Source: Apostichopus parvimensis (lineage: Eukaryota; Echinodermata; Holothuroidea; Aspidochirotida; Stichopodidae). From it: a stretch of DNA of 38,547 nt. Of this stretch, positions 23,739 to 34,668 are shown piece by piece. The stretch is from positions 9,424 through 47,970 of the forward strand of contig KN894922.1 of the NCBI GenBank assembly GCA_000934455.1, written 5' to 3'. The position numbers were made by a program, and so were the translations under genes. Below the pieces are notes generated by a model. That model had not been told where the DNA came from. It made no database searches and saw only the letters and a list, made by a program, of their open reading frames with translations. How positions within the stretch are numbered: the first letter of the stretch is position 1; every line of letters starts with the position of its first letter.

Positions 23739-23758
23739 ATGGATGACTATGAAAAAAG
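23739..23758 (+). CDS. RPAP2: RPAP2 exon 1 (start codon)
   Basis: The exon proper appears to run 23696-23758, after the acceptor tgcatttag. It is open throughout in the joining frame, and the only ATG is at 23739. That ATG has a strong context (aacATGg) and encodes MDDYEK plus AG of a split Arg codon. The donor, gtttaa, is weak, but the phase (AG then A) joins perfectly to the next exon. The bases 23696-23738 are leader if this start is right, or coding (S-R-R-T-L-K-K) if an upstream exon supplies the Met. Confidence 0.7.
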
Positions 23759-26700
23759 GTTTAAAAAATTATAAGTTCTTGTTGGATATAATAACAGTGA
23801 ACTACTACTGATTCCTTAGAGTGGACAAAGATAAATGATCCTTTTGCCCATGTGTTCAAGTGGCTGATTTCTGCTTCATAACCATAGTCCACTTCTGATG
23901 AGATTCCCTTGACCACACCATTCATACTTTTTTATTCTTTGTCTGACAGAAAGTAACAATCAGCTGGGAGTTATGCTCTACGGTTCATAATACTAACCAC
24001 TTAAGTCCAGAATTCATCTAAAGCAAAGTAGGCTTGTCTTGGTACCCATGAAACTGTGGTCTGCATCAAATATTGATGTTTGCTTTAAGAAGCAACAGGC
24101 TTTTTCATTTTGAGCATTTTTTGTTATTTCAAGACAACAAACAAACAAAAATAATTTCTTTTCATGTGCATTTGAGGTTAAGGGAAAAAGAGAAATTTAG
24201 TTCACAAATGTAATGTGCTGCTTGAAATTAAAGTAATGCCCTCCATCTTACAGGCTTGTGGTGAAACTGTAGTCCTACTCATATTGTAGCATAGTTGCCT
24301 GTACTCAATACTTACCCAATTGGATGTGCACTTGTATTCATTGCATAATGGCAACCTAGTGTAGATACTAAAAGGAAGATTAAGTACTTGTGCTAGTACT
24401 CATTCTGGTACTCATGCCGTTGTACTTGTAAAACAAGCCTGCCAGTTTGTAATCTCAAAAGCAGTATATTGTTCTTCCCTTCCAAATATTTGGTGCCTGA
24501 ACGACATTTTTATGGTCTAATGTGTAAGGAATTCACAAGTGGTGTTTGTATGTTATTGCATACTTCATCCGTATAAACAGCATCTCAAGAAAGGGAACAG
24601 TATTTAAAATATCTATTTCTTGGGATCTCCGTATGAGCCCAGACAGATGGGTTGTCTTTTTGTTGTCAGAGATGAATGGTCAATTATTGTCTCAGAACCA
24701 CTGGGTGCATCTTAATAATTTATGTCAATTCCTGTACATACATATATTTGTGGAGTGTGTTTTTAGTCATTTTAGTTAATTGACTTCTAGAAATATCCAG
24801 TACTGAAAAAAATTACATCACTGTAAATTTACTCTCAGTAATTGTGTTTTTTTTGCAGATGTGCCAGCTGGCACAAACTAAAATAATACTTTCAACTTCC
24901 TAGAACTAGAACACAAATGTGATAATGTTTTTGTCATCAGACCCTTCACAATCTGGTCTCATTTGGTTTAATTTTGATGTTTCTGTATTACAGTTTGATT
25001 ACTTCTTACTTTTTTTTTCTCGTCTCCTCCTTCTTCTGGCAGATACAAGGAGGTAGCAGAGATTCTTGACGAAAGATTAGAGCCACACAGAAAGGCTGTT
25101 AAGATAGTAGAGAGATTGACAGAGAAATCTGTGGATGAAGATTTCTTCAAATCTTGCGTAAGTTGAAAGACAGTTAAGTAATTGAAGATTGATGTTTTTA
25201 CTCCCCTGGTTGATATTAAATGTGTTAGTGAATTGAGAAAGCATCAACTTGACATTATAATCAGCTTTAAGAAACTGAGAAACGGTATTTTTCATTAGTT
25301 CTGGGAATTTCAACTAGAATAAATATAATTCGACTACCTTTCACAGGGATTATATATCCTTTTGACCTAATATATTCGTGCAACAGACATGTAACTACAT
25401 ACATTTCTCTGCCAAAACAAGGGATGGTAGTTAAATGCAGATTGTCACTTACTCTGTAACATTTTCTGTATTCCAAAAAAAAAATCTCTACTATCAACAT
25501 TTGTCAAAAACTTTGTAACTCACTGAATAAGTTCATTCCCTTCAGCACGTAAAAGTTATTTCAAGAATTTTTTTTGTTTCAGCTTTGCTTTATAAAATCG
25601 TAAAATGGCCCACTCTATTAGTTTTGCACATTGTTCTTCCTGCTAAATATTCCTGCCAGTTATGCTGGCTGGATCCAAGAAGTACTGGTATTAATTTCAA
25701 TGTCTGCAATATAAAATGCGAGTAAAATGTAAGGAATGTGCACATGCAAAACTGTTTTCCACTTTTTACCTTGTTGTAATCAAAAGTTATATGCCTAAAG
25801 CTAATATTTAGTACAAAAGTATTTCAAATAAGGGGAGAGGGAGGGGGGTGGGGTTCAGCTTACATACTACTTTGGGAAAGTATCATAACAATATTTTTCT
25901 CCTGAATTCAAGATACTGTCATTTGAAGCAAGAAATGTTTGCTATGTGAAGTCTTCAACAACTCACAGAAAAGTAACCCAGGGGCAGTCTGGAGCTGATT
26001 GGGGCGAACATCATTTCCTTATATTTCCATATTACTGATACATTCAAGATTATGCTATGAACCAAAAGCTTTATGATGAAGTGCCAATTTTTATGATTAA
26101 AACTTTATCTTCTTCGGAGTTTGCACATGTTGATGGAAAATGGAAGCCTTTTCCAGTGTATCTTTGGTGATGTAAGTCAATCTGTTTACAGATACTTTCA
26201 GAAATTTTAGAATACTTTAGAAAAACTTGACTCTCTCCTCATTTAAAAAATTAATAGTTTATAATGAACTATAAACATTTTTGCCGTACAGTTTTGATAT
26301 ACTTCATTTATTTTTCTGTCTCTTCCTTTCTTTAGGCAACTTTTCTAATGCCATCTCACTACACTGACGCAGTAGAGGAGAGATCTCTGGAGAAGCTTTG
26401 TGGCTACCCACTGTGCGATAATCTGTTGGAGGAGACGACCAAACAGAAGTACCGTATATCAATGAAGACAAACAAAGTTTATGATATGTCTGAACGAAAG
26501 GTAACTGAACAGAAGGCAGTGGTCGGCTTAAAACTGATCTTGTCAGCCACACTGAAAATATATTTATCCGATCCACAGATCCCAACACTTAAGGACGTGT
26601 TGACTCACATGGAAATGATAGAAATGTCAAGATTGTACACGAAAGAACAAACATAGAAATGTCAAGATTGTAACTAAAAGAACTGATAATTCTACATACA

Positions 26701-29700
26701 CAGTACCCATCTGCTATGTTGAAATATCCTATCACAAGGAGGCCAAAATCTACCAAGTTTTTATGTGTTTGTTTTCAGTGGAGTCCTTTGCTTCCTTTGT
26801 TCTATGATTGGATGAAAAATGTTTCTCCGCTCTTATAGCACTCTGCTGGCTGCATTAGTAGGGTTGCTGAAAGTTTGTGGCATGTGAGCAGTTTGCAGCC
26901 CACACTTTTTCCCATATGTGTTCTTTTCCCACCTGTGCACTTTTCTCACCCGTGCTTTGTAGCTTTACCAAACATTTATCCCTAAATTTGTCTTACATGT
27001 TCTGATTGTAAACAATAAGATTTCATTCATCTAATAAAATGTTTCAGTGAGGCGTATCTTAGCCTGTGAAATTACATGGACTGTAAGTTGATTTACAAGA
27101 ATAAGATCAAACCAATTGGATTGTTTTTATCGTGAAATGTTGTGTGCACCCTATCTTTTAACCAAGTTGTTACATTGATAAGTGAAATGCTGCAATTGGT
27201 GAGCCATTGAAATCTGAATCATGCAGTGTGACTAAGTCAAAGACTCTTTGTCGCACTATGGCAGCATTCGACTTTCAATGATTTGCACTTAGAGAATAAT
27301 TTACTGGATGTATTTTGTTTAGCAGTTTTAGAGGTTTATGATTTTTGCTTGACATATCATAAAAGATTGATAATGCCACAATACCAGATAAGTTATTCCT
27401 AGCATTGCCAGTTGTAGCTGACACTAAAAGTAAAAGTGCTGGGTGTGTTGTATTGCAAGGCATTGTATTGAGATGTGAAACATCAAACAACCTTTTATGG
27501 TTAAAATAATGTAAACAAGCTAAAGAATATATTTGTGTTCAATGGGAGGAGATATTGCATTGCAAAACAACCCCTTACATAATGGTAATAATGAAAACCT
27601 AGAGTCAGAGACCACTAAAGCATGAAGCATGGCCCATTGGAGTGTTTCCAGGACTTTCTCTACTTGGCTGTAAACGAGGCCTGAAGTACTAACACACAAG
27701 AGTGACAGCAATGTGTACAACAGATATCATGAAAATAAATACACCACTGAAGGAATTTGAGTGCTCATACTGTGAATACTATGCAAATTAAGTTATGAAT
27801 ATTCAAACTCTTGAAACAGACAATTCCCAAGTACAATATGCATGGCTACAGTTAACATCAACATTATCAATTGGTAAAACCAGATGTTTGTATTACTCAT
27901 TGAGAGGGACCTACTGTGATCCTTCTGGTAAAGTGCAAGCATCCTTGGATAAATGCTGATTTCATAATGAAATTATCTTTTCTCCTCTTTTAGTTCTTTT
28001 GTAGTCAATCCTGTTTCAAAGCATCAAAGTACTACCAAGCACAAATTGCTTCATCCCCACTGTGGTCTAGACCTCGAGAAAAGTGAGTAAATTCTTTCAA
28101 AAATTTTCAAACAATTCCTTAAAATAAAGCATGAAGTGTTAAACTTTTGAAACCTCTTCAATATGTATATGTGAATATTCATATTATAGTGTAAACTGTT
28201 ACATATCAAAAGAAATTTCCCTTCTTCTGACCCCCAAAATAGCTGTAAAACAACTAAAACAATTGATGAGATATGCAGGTGAAAAATTATTGACAACAGG
28301 AGGAGGCACAGATGTATGACACACACACCATTAGTAAAGTATCTAAACTTATTTTCTTGAAAATTAGTGAACATCCCAAGGTACGTGGACTTGCTAGAAT
28401 TCAACAAAGTATTCCATTGATCTGACAGTGATTTGAAATCAATTTGTACAGATGTTTTTGATACTTTGACAGGAATTAACAATGGCTAACTATGGAATAA
28501 AGTGGAAACACCCACTCCCTCCTCCCCCCCCCCCCCCCCCAATAGAACAAGAGTATTTGCAACAATTGTTTGCACCACATTATCGTGAGTCATTTCAAGT
28601 AATAAGTGATAAAATTTATATCTCCTAAATTTTGTTTTGCAGACAATTTTTTATTGATTTTTATATAAAGCACATAAAGTAAATGAACAGCAATTATTTC
28701 AAATTTTTCTGTACTTTTTTTTCTTAATTACATGAAATGAAATTTGACAAGGCAAGAGAATGAACTCACATCTATATCCAATTTTCCTGAGCATCAGTTA
28801 TATCCAAATCAGTCAAAAAATTTGTTTTTCAATGCCTGGTTCTAAGTGTTAGAATACAATGTTATAAGAATTCAGTTTGATTAGTCCTAAGTTACTCTGT
28901 GTTATTGTTTACTTTGACATTTGTTGGTTATTTGTAGTTAAGAAGGGTTCCTTGCTTTAATTTTCAACAGGCCAGTGGAGATAAAACTTCTTAAAGAAGG
29001 TGAAAAGTTGCCCTCTACAGATGAAGCATTAGACAGCATGATCGTAAGACTGCGAGTGACAGAAGATGAGATAGAGAAACCTAAAAAAGAGGCGGTAACC
29101 ACCGGCGATGTAGACGATTTAATCCAAGATATCTCATATTTAAGACTTCACGATTCAAAAAGTCAAAGGAAGAGATATGAGGAGTTTGAAAACAATGAAT
29201 TAGAGCAAGAAAGATTGCAAAAATTGAGGGAAAAAGCAAAACAAACTCTAAGGAAGGATTGCGCCGACCTTGATACGAGTGGACTGGGTGACAAAGAAGA
29301 CTCGTCTGTAGATGTAGACAATACACCTCTGCACGAAAATGGGAAGCTACCTACCCCCGCTGCTGAGACCGAAGTCAACTTAGGAGGTAGTGGGACCTCA
29401 GACAATTCCAAAGTAAATAAGGAGGGGCAGGAGGAGTCTCATAGAAAGGGAATCAATCCAGGCATAGAAATCGTGCAACAAGTAAGCCAGTGTTTGACGG
29501 AGTGGCGAACGTCGAAAACTGTAATATATTTGAACGAGAATAAGGAGAGGAGCGACTCTAGCCAAGCTACTTCTGCAGATGTGAAAATGGACCACGGATC
29601 GTCGAGGGGGAAAGAGAAGGGGAAGAGGGATAAGGTTTTGAGAAATGAGGAGAAGAGAGTGGACAATGTGATGGATGGGTTGTTAAGTATCAGAGAGGAG

Positions 29701-32700
29701 AGGGAGGATGAGAGGAATGTTCAAGGGGTGGTTACCTATGCTGCATCGAATCCTGTTCCAAATATTGATCAACTGCGAGGAGAAACAGAGTTGTTTAATT
29801 TAAAAGTGAATCAGTTTTATTCACTCAGGCCGGACAAATTGCAACCCTCTGCCGAAGTAAAAGAGAAGAAAACCAAAAGTTCTGACAAAGAAAAGGTTTG
29901 TTTTAGAAGTATTAGGGGTTTTTTTTGTAGTAGATTTTCAACAAATTTAGCTTTAATATTATAGTGTAGAACTGATTTTGACTAAAATTTAAAGGTAAAG
30001 TTCAAAGTGAATGAACTGTCCATTTAGCCCCCTCCCCCCCACCCCAAGGAAAAAAGGTTCTCACAATTTATAACAATCGATAAATACTGAGCTGTTGGGT
30101 GGACATACTGCAAATTGAGCATGGATAAACTAGTAGTATATGATGTTGGTTGCTATGGTAAATTTGATCATCTGTGAAAAATTCATGTACTAGGATAAAT
30201 GCTGTAAACTGCTTAATAAAGCACTGTTGGACCAAATTATCAAAGTTTACTCATTAATATAATATAAAATATTGTAGGAATGCCACCCCCCCCTTCTAAG
30301 GTTGATTTTTTGCACATTGTAAAGTGATATTTTCCCTACTATTCAAAAACCCTAAATTAAGTTCATTCAGTTAGAAAAAAATGGCTGTCCTTCTAGCAAT
30401 CTCAAAAGTATAGTTTTTGGTCAGCTGCTGAGATAATCAGTCAATCATACATTAGGACATTCTTGAAGCAGCAGACACGGTTAGAGTTACAATAACATGG
30501 CAGATGACGACATATCTAAAATCTAAGTTTGGCCGAATATACAACTTCAGTGTCCTTCATGTCATCGCAAAGCTATTATTTGTCAGAATATGAAACAAAT
30601 GGTGTAAAAATTTGGACTCTTGTAGACCTTATCAAAATTAAACAGAAAAAATATAATGTCTGTCCATAATTTCATGTCATTTTTTTTTAATGATATTGCT
30701 AACATCATTTGATAACATATTTTTGCCTAGGTGGTCAATGGTCAGTATGACCCTCTTCATTTGTCTTGAAATCGATCAAGCATCAGCTTTGAGTTGGATT
30801 TGTCTTTATTTCTTGCAGTCGAAGGAACCCGGCAGAAACATCACATTACCCCCGGTAGATTCAAAGTCCCAGATGCAGATTCGCCAGAAGATCTTCCTGA
30901 ACAAACTACACAATGTGTAAGTATTAGATGTAAATGACCTTTTCATCTGATCTGGTTTGATCTGTATCAGACTGTTTGTTCGATTGTAATGTTTGTTTGT
31001 TTGTGTGTTGTTGTTTTTGCTAAGTTTAGCTTCAAGTCAAAGTGTAAGTATTGAACTAGAAATAAAGTATCCATGAATCTGATCTGTGATACACTGTTTT
31101 GTTGGTTTTGTTGGTTTTGTTGTCTGTTTGTTTGTGTGTTTGTGTTTTAGGGAAGCCTCGCAAATCTAACCGCCGGTTCCGGACCAGTGGATTTATCTGC
31201 GGCTTTAATGAGCACAGCCACACGCAGATAATGAGTCACACTTCAGTGCACACTCTCTCCAAACTACCCTCCATGCTATACAGTTACATTCACAACCGCG
31301 GTCAAGCTTTTACTAAGCCGATTTGAACACAATAGTGAGTTGAACAAAAGATCATAGCTCTCTTAAAGTCAAAACGTCGTCAAACATTCCACAAAGATAG
31401 TGTGTTTATACGCCGTATTTTATCCTTCTGCATAGGCAAAACTTCCGTAAGAAATAAGTAAGAAAATGTGAATTTACACTGCAGGAATCTAAAATGCTAA
31501 CTTTCTTGTTTTCCCAGTCAGCCAAGTGGGAACAAAAACTTTCGTTGCCTTTTTGCAAGGACAAGTTTCCTGAATTTTTAAGATTTAAAGATCTAAAAAA
31601 CTGAAACCAATCACAATCTAACTTCTTGTACACGTGCACATTAGCGTGAACCAGAGCCTAACATACGGGAAGGCTTTAGCATAATCCTACTTGTGAAGAA
31701 CAGGACCTAAACTCCCTAGCTAGGTGAAAAAAAATTGGTTGACTGTAGGGCAATTTTCGCACTCCAGCGAATCTGTACTTTTTTTTCAGCCACCTAGATT
31801 GTAGAGATCCCATTTCAATATCATGTATCACTGGATTGGGGGTGTACAGCAATTGGTCATGTTTTCTGGGAAGGGTGTATTACAATTACGTTTATGGAAA
31901 AGTTTGTCCAGTACACGTGTCATGATCATACCGGGGCTGAGCTATACAGCAGCTTGAAGGTCCTCTGCTTCATACAATGCAATACGATGTGGAGAAATAA
32001 ACTGAAACTGTATCGCAAATAAGCTTGCATTAAAATTCTCACCGCATAGTCACTTATATCTCTAACACATGGCAGCCTAACAACACACTAAGTCAATGCG
32101 AAAATCAAGCTTAACCATCTGTTTATTCGCTGAAATTGTGTCGCAGTTAGCTGCAGAGATCAACGTTACGGTCGATGGTCTTTGTAGTTAGCGTACATAT
32201 GTGGCATAGCTTAATTATTGTTTTGCTTAACTTTTGGTATGTCAATATGGGTTTTCGGAAGTTCTTGGGGGCATATATTTAATGCAATGGCTGATTCACT
32301 TTTTAAATCATAGTTACTTACCACTGGTTGAACAAGGCTCATAATGTACAGGCCCAGTTAAAGGATGTTTTTATCGAACTTTCAAGTAGCGGATTGTCAC
32401 AAATGTTCATAAGAGACCAAGAAATTTTATTTGTGAGGTTTGTGGTAACGTGGAAGATTTGCAAGAACTATATAAAGTACTGAATCTCGGACATTTGGTA
32501 GTGGCGGATTTTAATGTACAAGTCAATTTGCAACATAAAATACCACTCTATTGACTGTCAAAACCGCCAAAGTTAATCCGGTCAGTTGGCCAAGTTTGCT
32601 CATATGTTTGTGAACAATAACCAGTCTTGTGTTGTCAGGACACTGTGCTCATTACTCCGGCTGGCAACCAGCTGGTGTGCATTCAACCATGGTGCCAATA

Positions 32701-34242
32701 TGCACATGCATAATGAGCAAGGGGTGCGAGATTTCCACCGGCACGGAACCCACGGTTAGATTTGCGAGGCTTCCCTTAGCTTGGTGAAGTAAACTGTAAA
32801 GAATTGAATAAGAAGTAAAGTATACATGAATCTGACATGGGATGGACATTTTTTATTTTTATTTTTTTTTATTTTTTGTTTCTTTGTCTTAGTCAAAGTT
32901 ATCCCATGATGAGAGTAAAAGCTTTTATCTTGGAAATTTCAACCCTATGATATCGGAAAGAACATATTGTGTAAACAACGATCTCCATTTGTCAATTATT
33001 CATTATTTATTTAGTGTATGACGATACTATTCTGAGAACATGCCGCTTGAAATATTCTCAGCACAATAACGATAATCAGAAATTAATTTTTAAGTGTTTA
33101 GAAGTGCTTAAGCGTCATTAAAAACAAGCGACAATGGAACATCATTTTTTGCTCTTTATCTAAAGTTCTGTCGTTAATAATTTGCTCCACTAATTAATTC
33201 TGCTAGACTGATGGAATAGCCGGGGCCGCCATACTGCGTTGCCTGGAAGCAATTTCTTTCGTTGGCTTTTGAAAGATATGTAATTTTTATAAATTTGTTA
33301 TTAAGCGATAAAATGTCTACAATAAAGTAATCTAGTTTTTATTATTAATGACTTTACAACTAGTATGTGAGTTTTCCCACATCACTTTGTAACCACGTCG
33401 CTGTGAAGTTGGTTTTCTGAGGTTCCTCGGAAAAGCTTTTTAACATTTTGAAAAGATTAACATCCACTATAATGCCATTTTTTAAGTTACATTATGAGAG
33501 CTCCAAAACTGAACCTACAATGCACAATGACAACTGAAGAAAGCAAACATGGATATTTTTTATCTAACTTGATATCCTGAATTTCTAAAGAATTAAGGGT
33601 TGACAACCTTAGAGCTGCACAATGACATATAGGCAATGATTATACTGCGAGGAGTCTGGATATGGAAGGGGTGCGGTCGGTTGGGTTGATGCTTCCAACA
33701 ACCATAATTTGTTAAGACAATGACCGATTATTGCTAATAAAGATCAAATGAATTGGTTTTTTAATACGAAAGCAATTTACCCTAGGCCTGATTATTGTTT
33801 TCCTTTTATTCTTTTGTGCTATTCAGGGGGGCGGGGGCATGTGGGAGAAGGCATTGGTGGGGGGCAGGGATGTAAATGTCTGATTATGAAGCTTCGTGGA
33901 GGGTCCATTGTTTGAAGCACTCAGTGTCTCTTATAAAATATCGCTACAATGGTTAATTCCTTCGAGCCATTTCTGCGCAAATTTTAAAATACAAATCTGC
34001 CACGAGTTCCTTCATCAACCGTTATTATGATTTTATGGTTTGTTGTTCGAAAAAAAAAAACACTTTGAAGAAATTCTCTCATAATTTTGTAGCCTTCGAG
34101 ATCTACTGCCGACACTTGGGATGTCTGTGCAGGAAATTAGTGCCAACCTTCGAGACCTCGTCGTGACCTTTAACCTCAGTCCTCGTAACATATCTTTCAA
34201 GCCAGCAGGTTGGACTCTTGTGTCCCTCTGTCTTCTTCATAT
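23739..34242 (+). CDS. RPAP2: RPAP2 (Rtr1-family RNA polymerase II CTD phosphatase), seven exons, 3' end not found
   Basis: The coding exons are 23739-23758, 25043-25157, 26336-26500, 27994-28082, 28971-29895, 30819-30916 and 34093-34242. All six introns are GT-AG and every phase joins, giving 520 codons plus two bases. The order matches human RPAP2: an N-terminal helix; LCGYPLC with C67 and C72; then C103 and C107 of FCSQSC completing a CX4C...CX3C zinc module; a charged linker with predicted coiled coil at about 193-226; a [10 protein letters not shown] block at about 304-313; and the conserved C-terminal region at about 439-520. Family role: removes Ser5 phosphate from the Pol II CTD and takes part in Pol II nuclear import and assembly. 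The first Met has A at -3 and G at +4 and is the only Met in its open exon frame, but the N-terminus would be about 40 residues shorter than human, so an upstream coding exon is possible. The last roughly 50-90 residues are missing. No frameshift or stop is seen. Confidence 0.95.
25043..25157 (+). CDS. RPAP2: RPAP2 exon 2 (N-terminal helix)
   Basis: Acceptor cttcttctggcag, donor gtaagt. Encodes [20 protein letters not shown] and on to FFKSC, matching the human segment that leads into the zinc module (AL-HIVEQLLEE...EEFLMEC). The amphipathic helix and the terminal Cys are conserved. Starts in phase 2 and ends in phase 0. Confidence 0.9.
26336..26500 (+). CDS. RPAP2: RPAP2 exon 3 (first half of Rtr1 zinc module)
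   Basis: 55 codons in phase 0 at both ends, between acceptor ctttctttag and donor gtaact. Contains [20 protein letters not shown], then [20 protein letters not shown], the most conserved part of the family. C67 and C72 are the first zinc-ligand pair. The open frame runs on past the donor for 52 codons that look random and are not conserved. Confidence 0.96.
27360..27412 (-). repeat. Dispersed repeat family B, fragment in the RPAP2 locus
   Basis: ataatgccacaataccagat then aagttattcctagcattgcc, similar to the 6453 copy. The only copy I see to the right of 22 kb. Confidence 0.4.
27994..28082 (+). CDS. RPAP2: RPAP2 exon 4 (second half of Rtr1 zinc module)
   Basis: Acceptor tctcctcttttag, donor gtgagt. 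Encodes [20 protein letters not shown] then [10 protein letters not shown], aligned with human [20 protein letters not shown]. C103 and C107 supply the second zinc pair. In yeast Rtr1 the last ligand is His; a Cys here is as in vertebrates. The final Lys codon is split AA/G. Confidence 0.95.
28524..28540 (+). repeat. C homopolymer of about 17 bases
   Basis: Longest of several C runs (others at 1383-1395, 3455-3464, 9102-9112, 17751-17762, 19275-19284, 20607-20616, 30286-30293). In RPAP2 intron 4. Confidence 0.9.
28971..29895 (+). CDS. RPAP2: RPAP2 exon 5 (long charged linker with conserved blocks)
   Basis: The 925-base exon is the largest in the window, with acceptor ttttcaacag and donor gtttgt. 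It is rich in Glu, Lys, Ser and Asp and probably disordered. It has a heptad-like stretch at protein residues about 193-226 ([20 protein letters not shown]) and two blocks conserved with vertebrates: [10 protein letters not shown] (about 304-313) and [17 protein letters not shown] (about 397-413). The frame stays open into the intron as far as 29964, but conservation and phase put the boundary at 29895. Confidence 0.93.
30819..30916 (+). CDS. RPAP2: RPAP2 exon 6
   Basis: Acceptor tttatttcttgcag, donor gtaagt. Encodes [20 protein letters not shown] and on to [12 protein letters not shown], matching human [20 protein letters not shown]. Ends with GT of a split Val codon. An alternative donor two bases upstream (gtgtaa) is weaker and breaks the phase. 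Confidence 0.92.
31150..31197 (+). repeat. Left terminal inverted repeat of the 1.6-kb element
   Basis: The first 23 bases (GGGAAGCCTCGCAAATCTAACCG) are exact against the right end reversed, and similarity continues with substitutions to about position 48. Preceded by the TTA duplication. Confidence 0.8.
32728..32775 (-). repeat. Right terminal inverted repeat of the 1.6-kb element
   Basis: Reverse complement of the left terminus; ends ...GAGGCTTCCC directly before TTA (32776-32778). Confidence 0.8.
34093..34242 (+). CDS. RPAP2: RPAP2 exon 7 (conserved C-terminal region)
   Basis: Acceptor ataattttgtag, donor gtgagt. Encodes [20 protein letters not shown], then [20 protein letters not shown] and TLVSLCLLH, matching human [20 protein letters not shown]. 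Ends with AT of a probable Met codon. The following human-type C-terminus was not found in 34243-38547, so at least one exon is missing or lies outside the window. Confidence 0.92.
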
Positions 34243-34530
34243 GTGAGTAGATCAATTTACAAAAATTCCATTTCATCGTTTGTAACGTTTTAATTTTTCC
34301 ACCTCTGAAATAACTTTAATTCAATATGGCATTTGTTGCAAGTTGTGTCACAGTCATGGTCAGTTTAGTTACTCTGTGATATCTCTTCATATGTGAGTAG
34401 ATCAATTTACTTTCCATTTCATCGTTTGTAATGTTTTAATTCTTCCACCTCTTAAATAACTTTAATTCAATATGGCATTCGTTGCAAGTTGTGTCACAGT
34501 CATGGTCAGTTTAGTTACTCTGTGTTATCT
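34234..34530 (+). repeat. 150-bp tandem duplication spanning the RPAP2 exon 7 splice donor
   Basis: Copy one (34234-34383) and copy two (34384-34530) are nearly identical apart from a 3-base deletion and a few substitutions. Both contain TTCATATGTGAGTAGATCAA, so the exon 7 donor GTGAGT at 34243 is copied exactly at 34393. The high identity indicates a recent event. Confidence 0.92.
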
Positions 34531-34602
34531 CGAATATGCAAGAAAATGTTAGTTGTATCTTAGCCAAAGCATCAGTTTCACAATGAATTCACATCACCAC
34601 TC

Positions 34603-34668
34603 ACATTAATTTTCTAAGAGACGAACATTAATTTTCTAAGAGATGAACATTAATTTTCTAAGAGACAA
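34603..34668 (+). repeat. 22-bp tandem repeat, three copies
   Basis: Three near-identical copies of ACATTAATTTTCTAAGAGAC plus a variable two-base end (ga, tga-like or aa). Just downstream of the 150-bp duplication. Confidence 0.85.

Larger units (their letters stand above)
31150..32775. mobile_element. 1.6-kb non-autonomous DNA transposon with TIRs and TTA target duplication (PIF/Harbinger-like)
   Basis: The ends are inverted copies. The left begins GGGAAGCCTCGCAAATCTAA, and the right end reversed reads the same for its first 23 bases. It stays alignable for about 45-50 bp (GGTTCCG..CC.GTGGA shared), with a second shared word, TAATGAGCACAG, further inside. The element is flanked by TTA at 31147-31149 and TTA at 32776-32778. 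A 3-bp TTA/TAA duplication and TIRs beginning GGG are typical of PIF/Harbinger elements. No transposase-like frame is present inside (frames under 80 codons), so it is non-autonomous. It sits in RPAP2 intron 6, at the junction of two tandem repeat units. Confidence 0.75.
30915..32892 (+). repeat. Tandem triplication of about 125 bp in RPAP2 intron 6, containing the splice donor
   Basis: Units start at about 30915, 31042 and 32794. The first two open with GTGTAAGTATT and the third with CTGTAAAGAATT. Units two and three share an AAAGTAT-CATGAATCTGA word, while unit one has the related TTTTCATCTGATCTG. Units one and two pass into a G/T-rich tract (gtttgtttgtttgtgtgttg), and unit three into a T-rich tract. 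If the 1626-bp element and one TTA are removed, the periods are 127 and 123 bp. The copies are well diverged, so the array is old relative to the transposon insertion that splits it. Confidence 0.65.

Noticed and set aside
26501-26656. Continuation of the exon 3 open frame
   Set aside because: The family continues with the FCS..C zinc pair, which is found in exon 4 in the right phase; the extension is intron.
28051-28482. 143-codon minus-strand open frame
   Set aside because: Overlaps RPAP2 exon 4 in antisense and then intron. Composition is that of AT-rich intron (Phe, Ile, Ser, Leu rich) with no recognisable domain.
29896-29964. Continuation of the exon 5 open frame into the following sequence
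   Set aside because: A donor at 29896 joins in phase to exon 6, and the extension ([12 protein letters not shown]...) matches nothing in the family.
31099-31326. 75-codon plus-strand open frame
   Set aside because: It starts in the G/T-rich repeat tail and runs across the left TIR of the transposon, so it cannot be a native gene.
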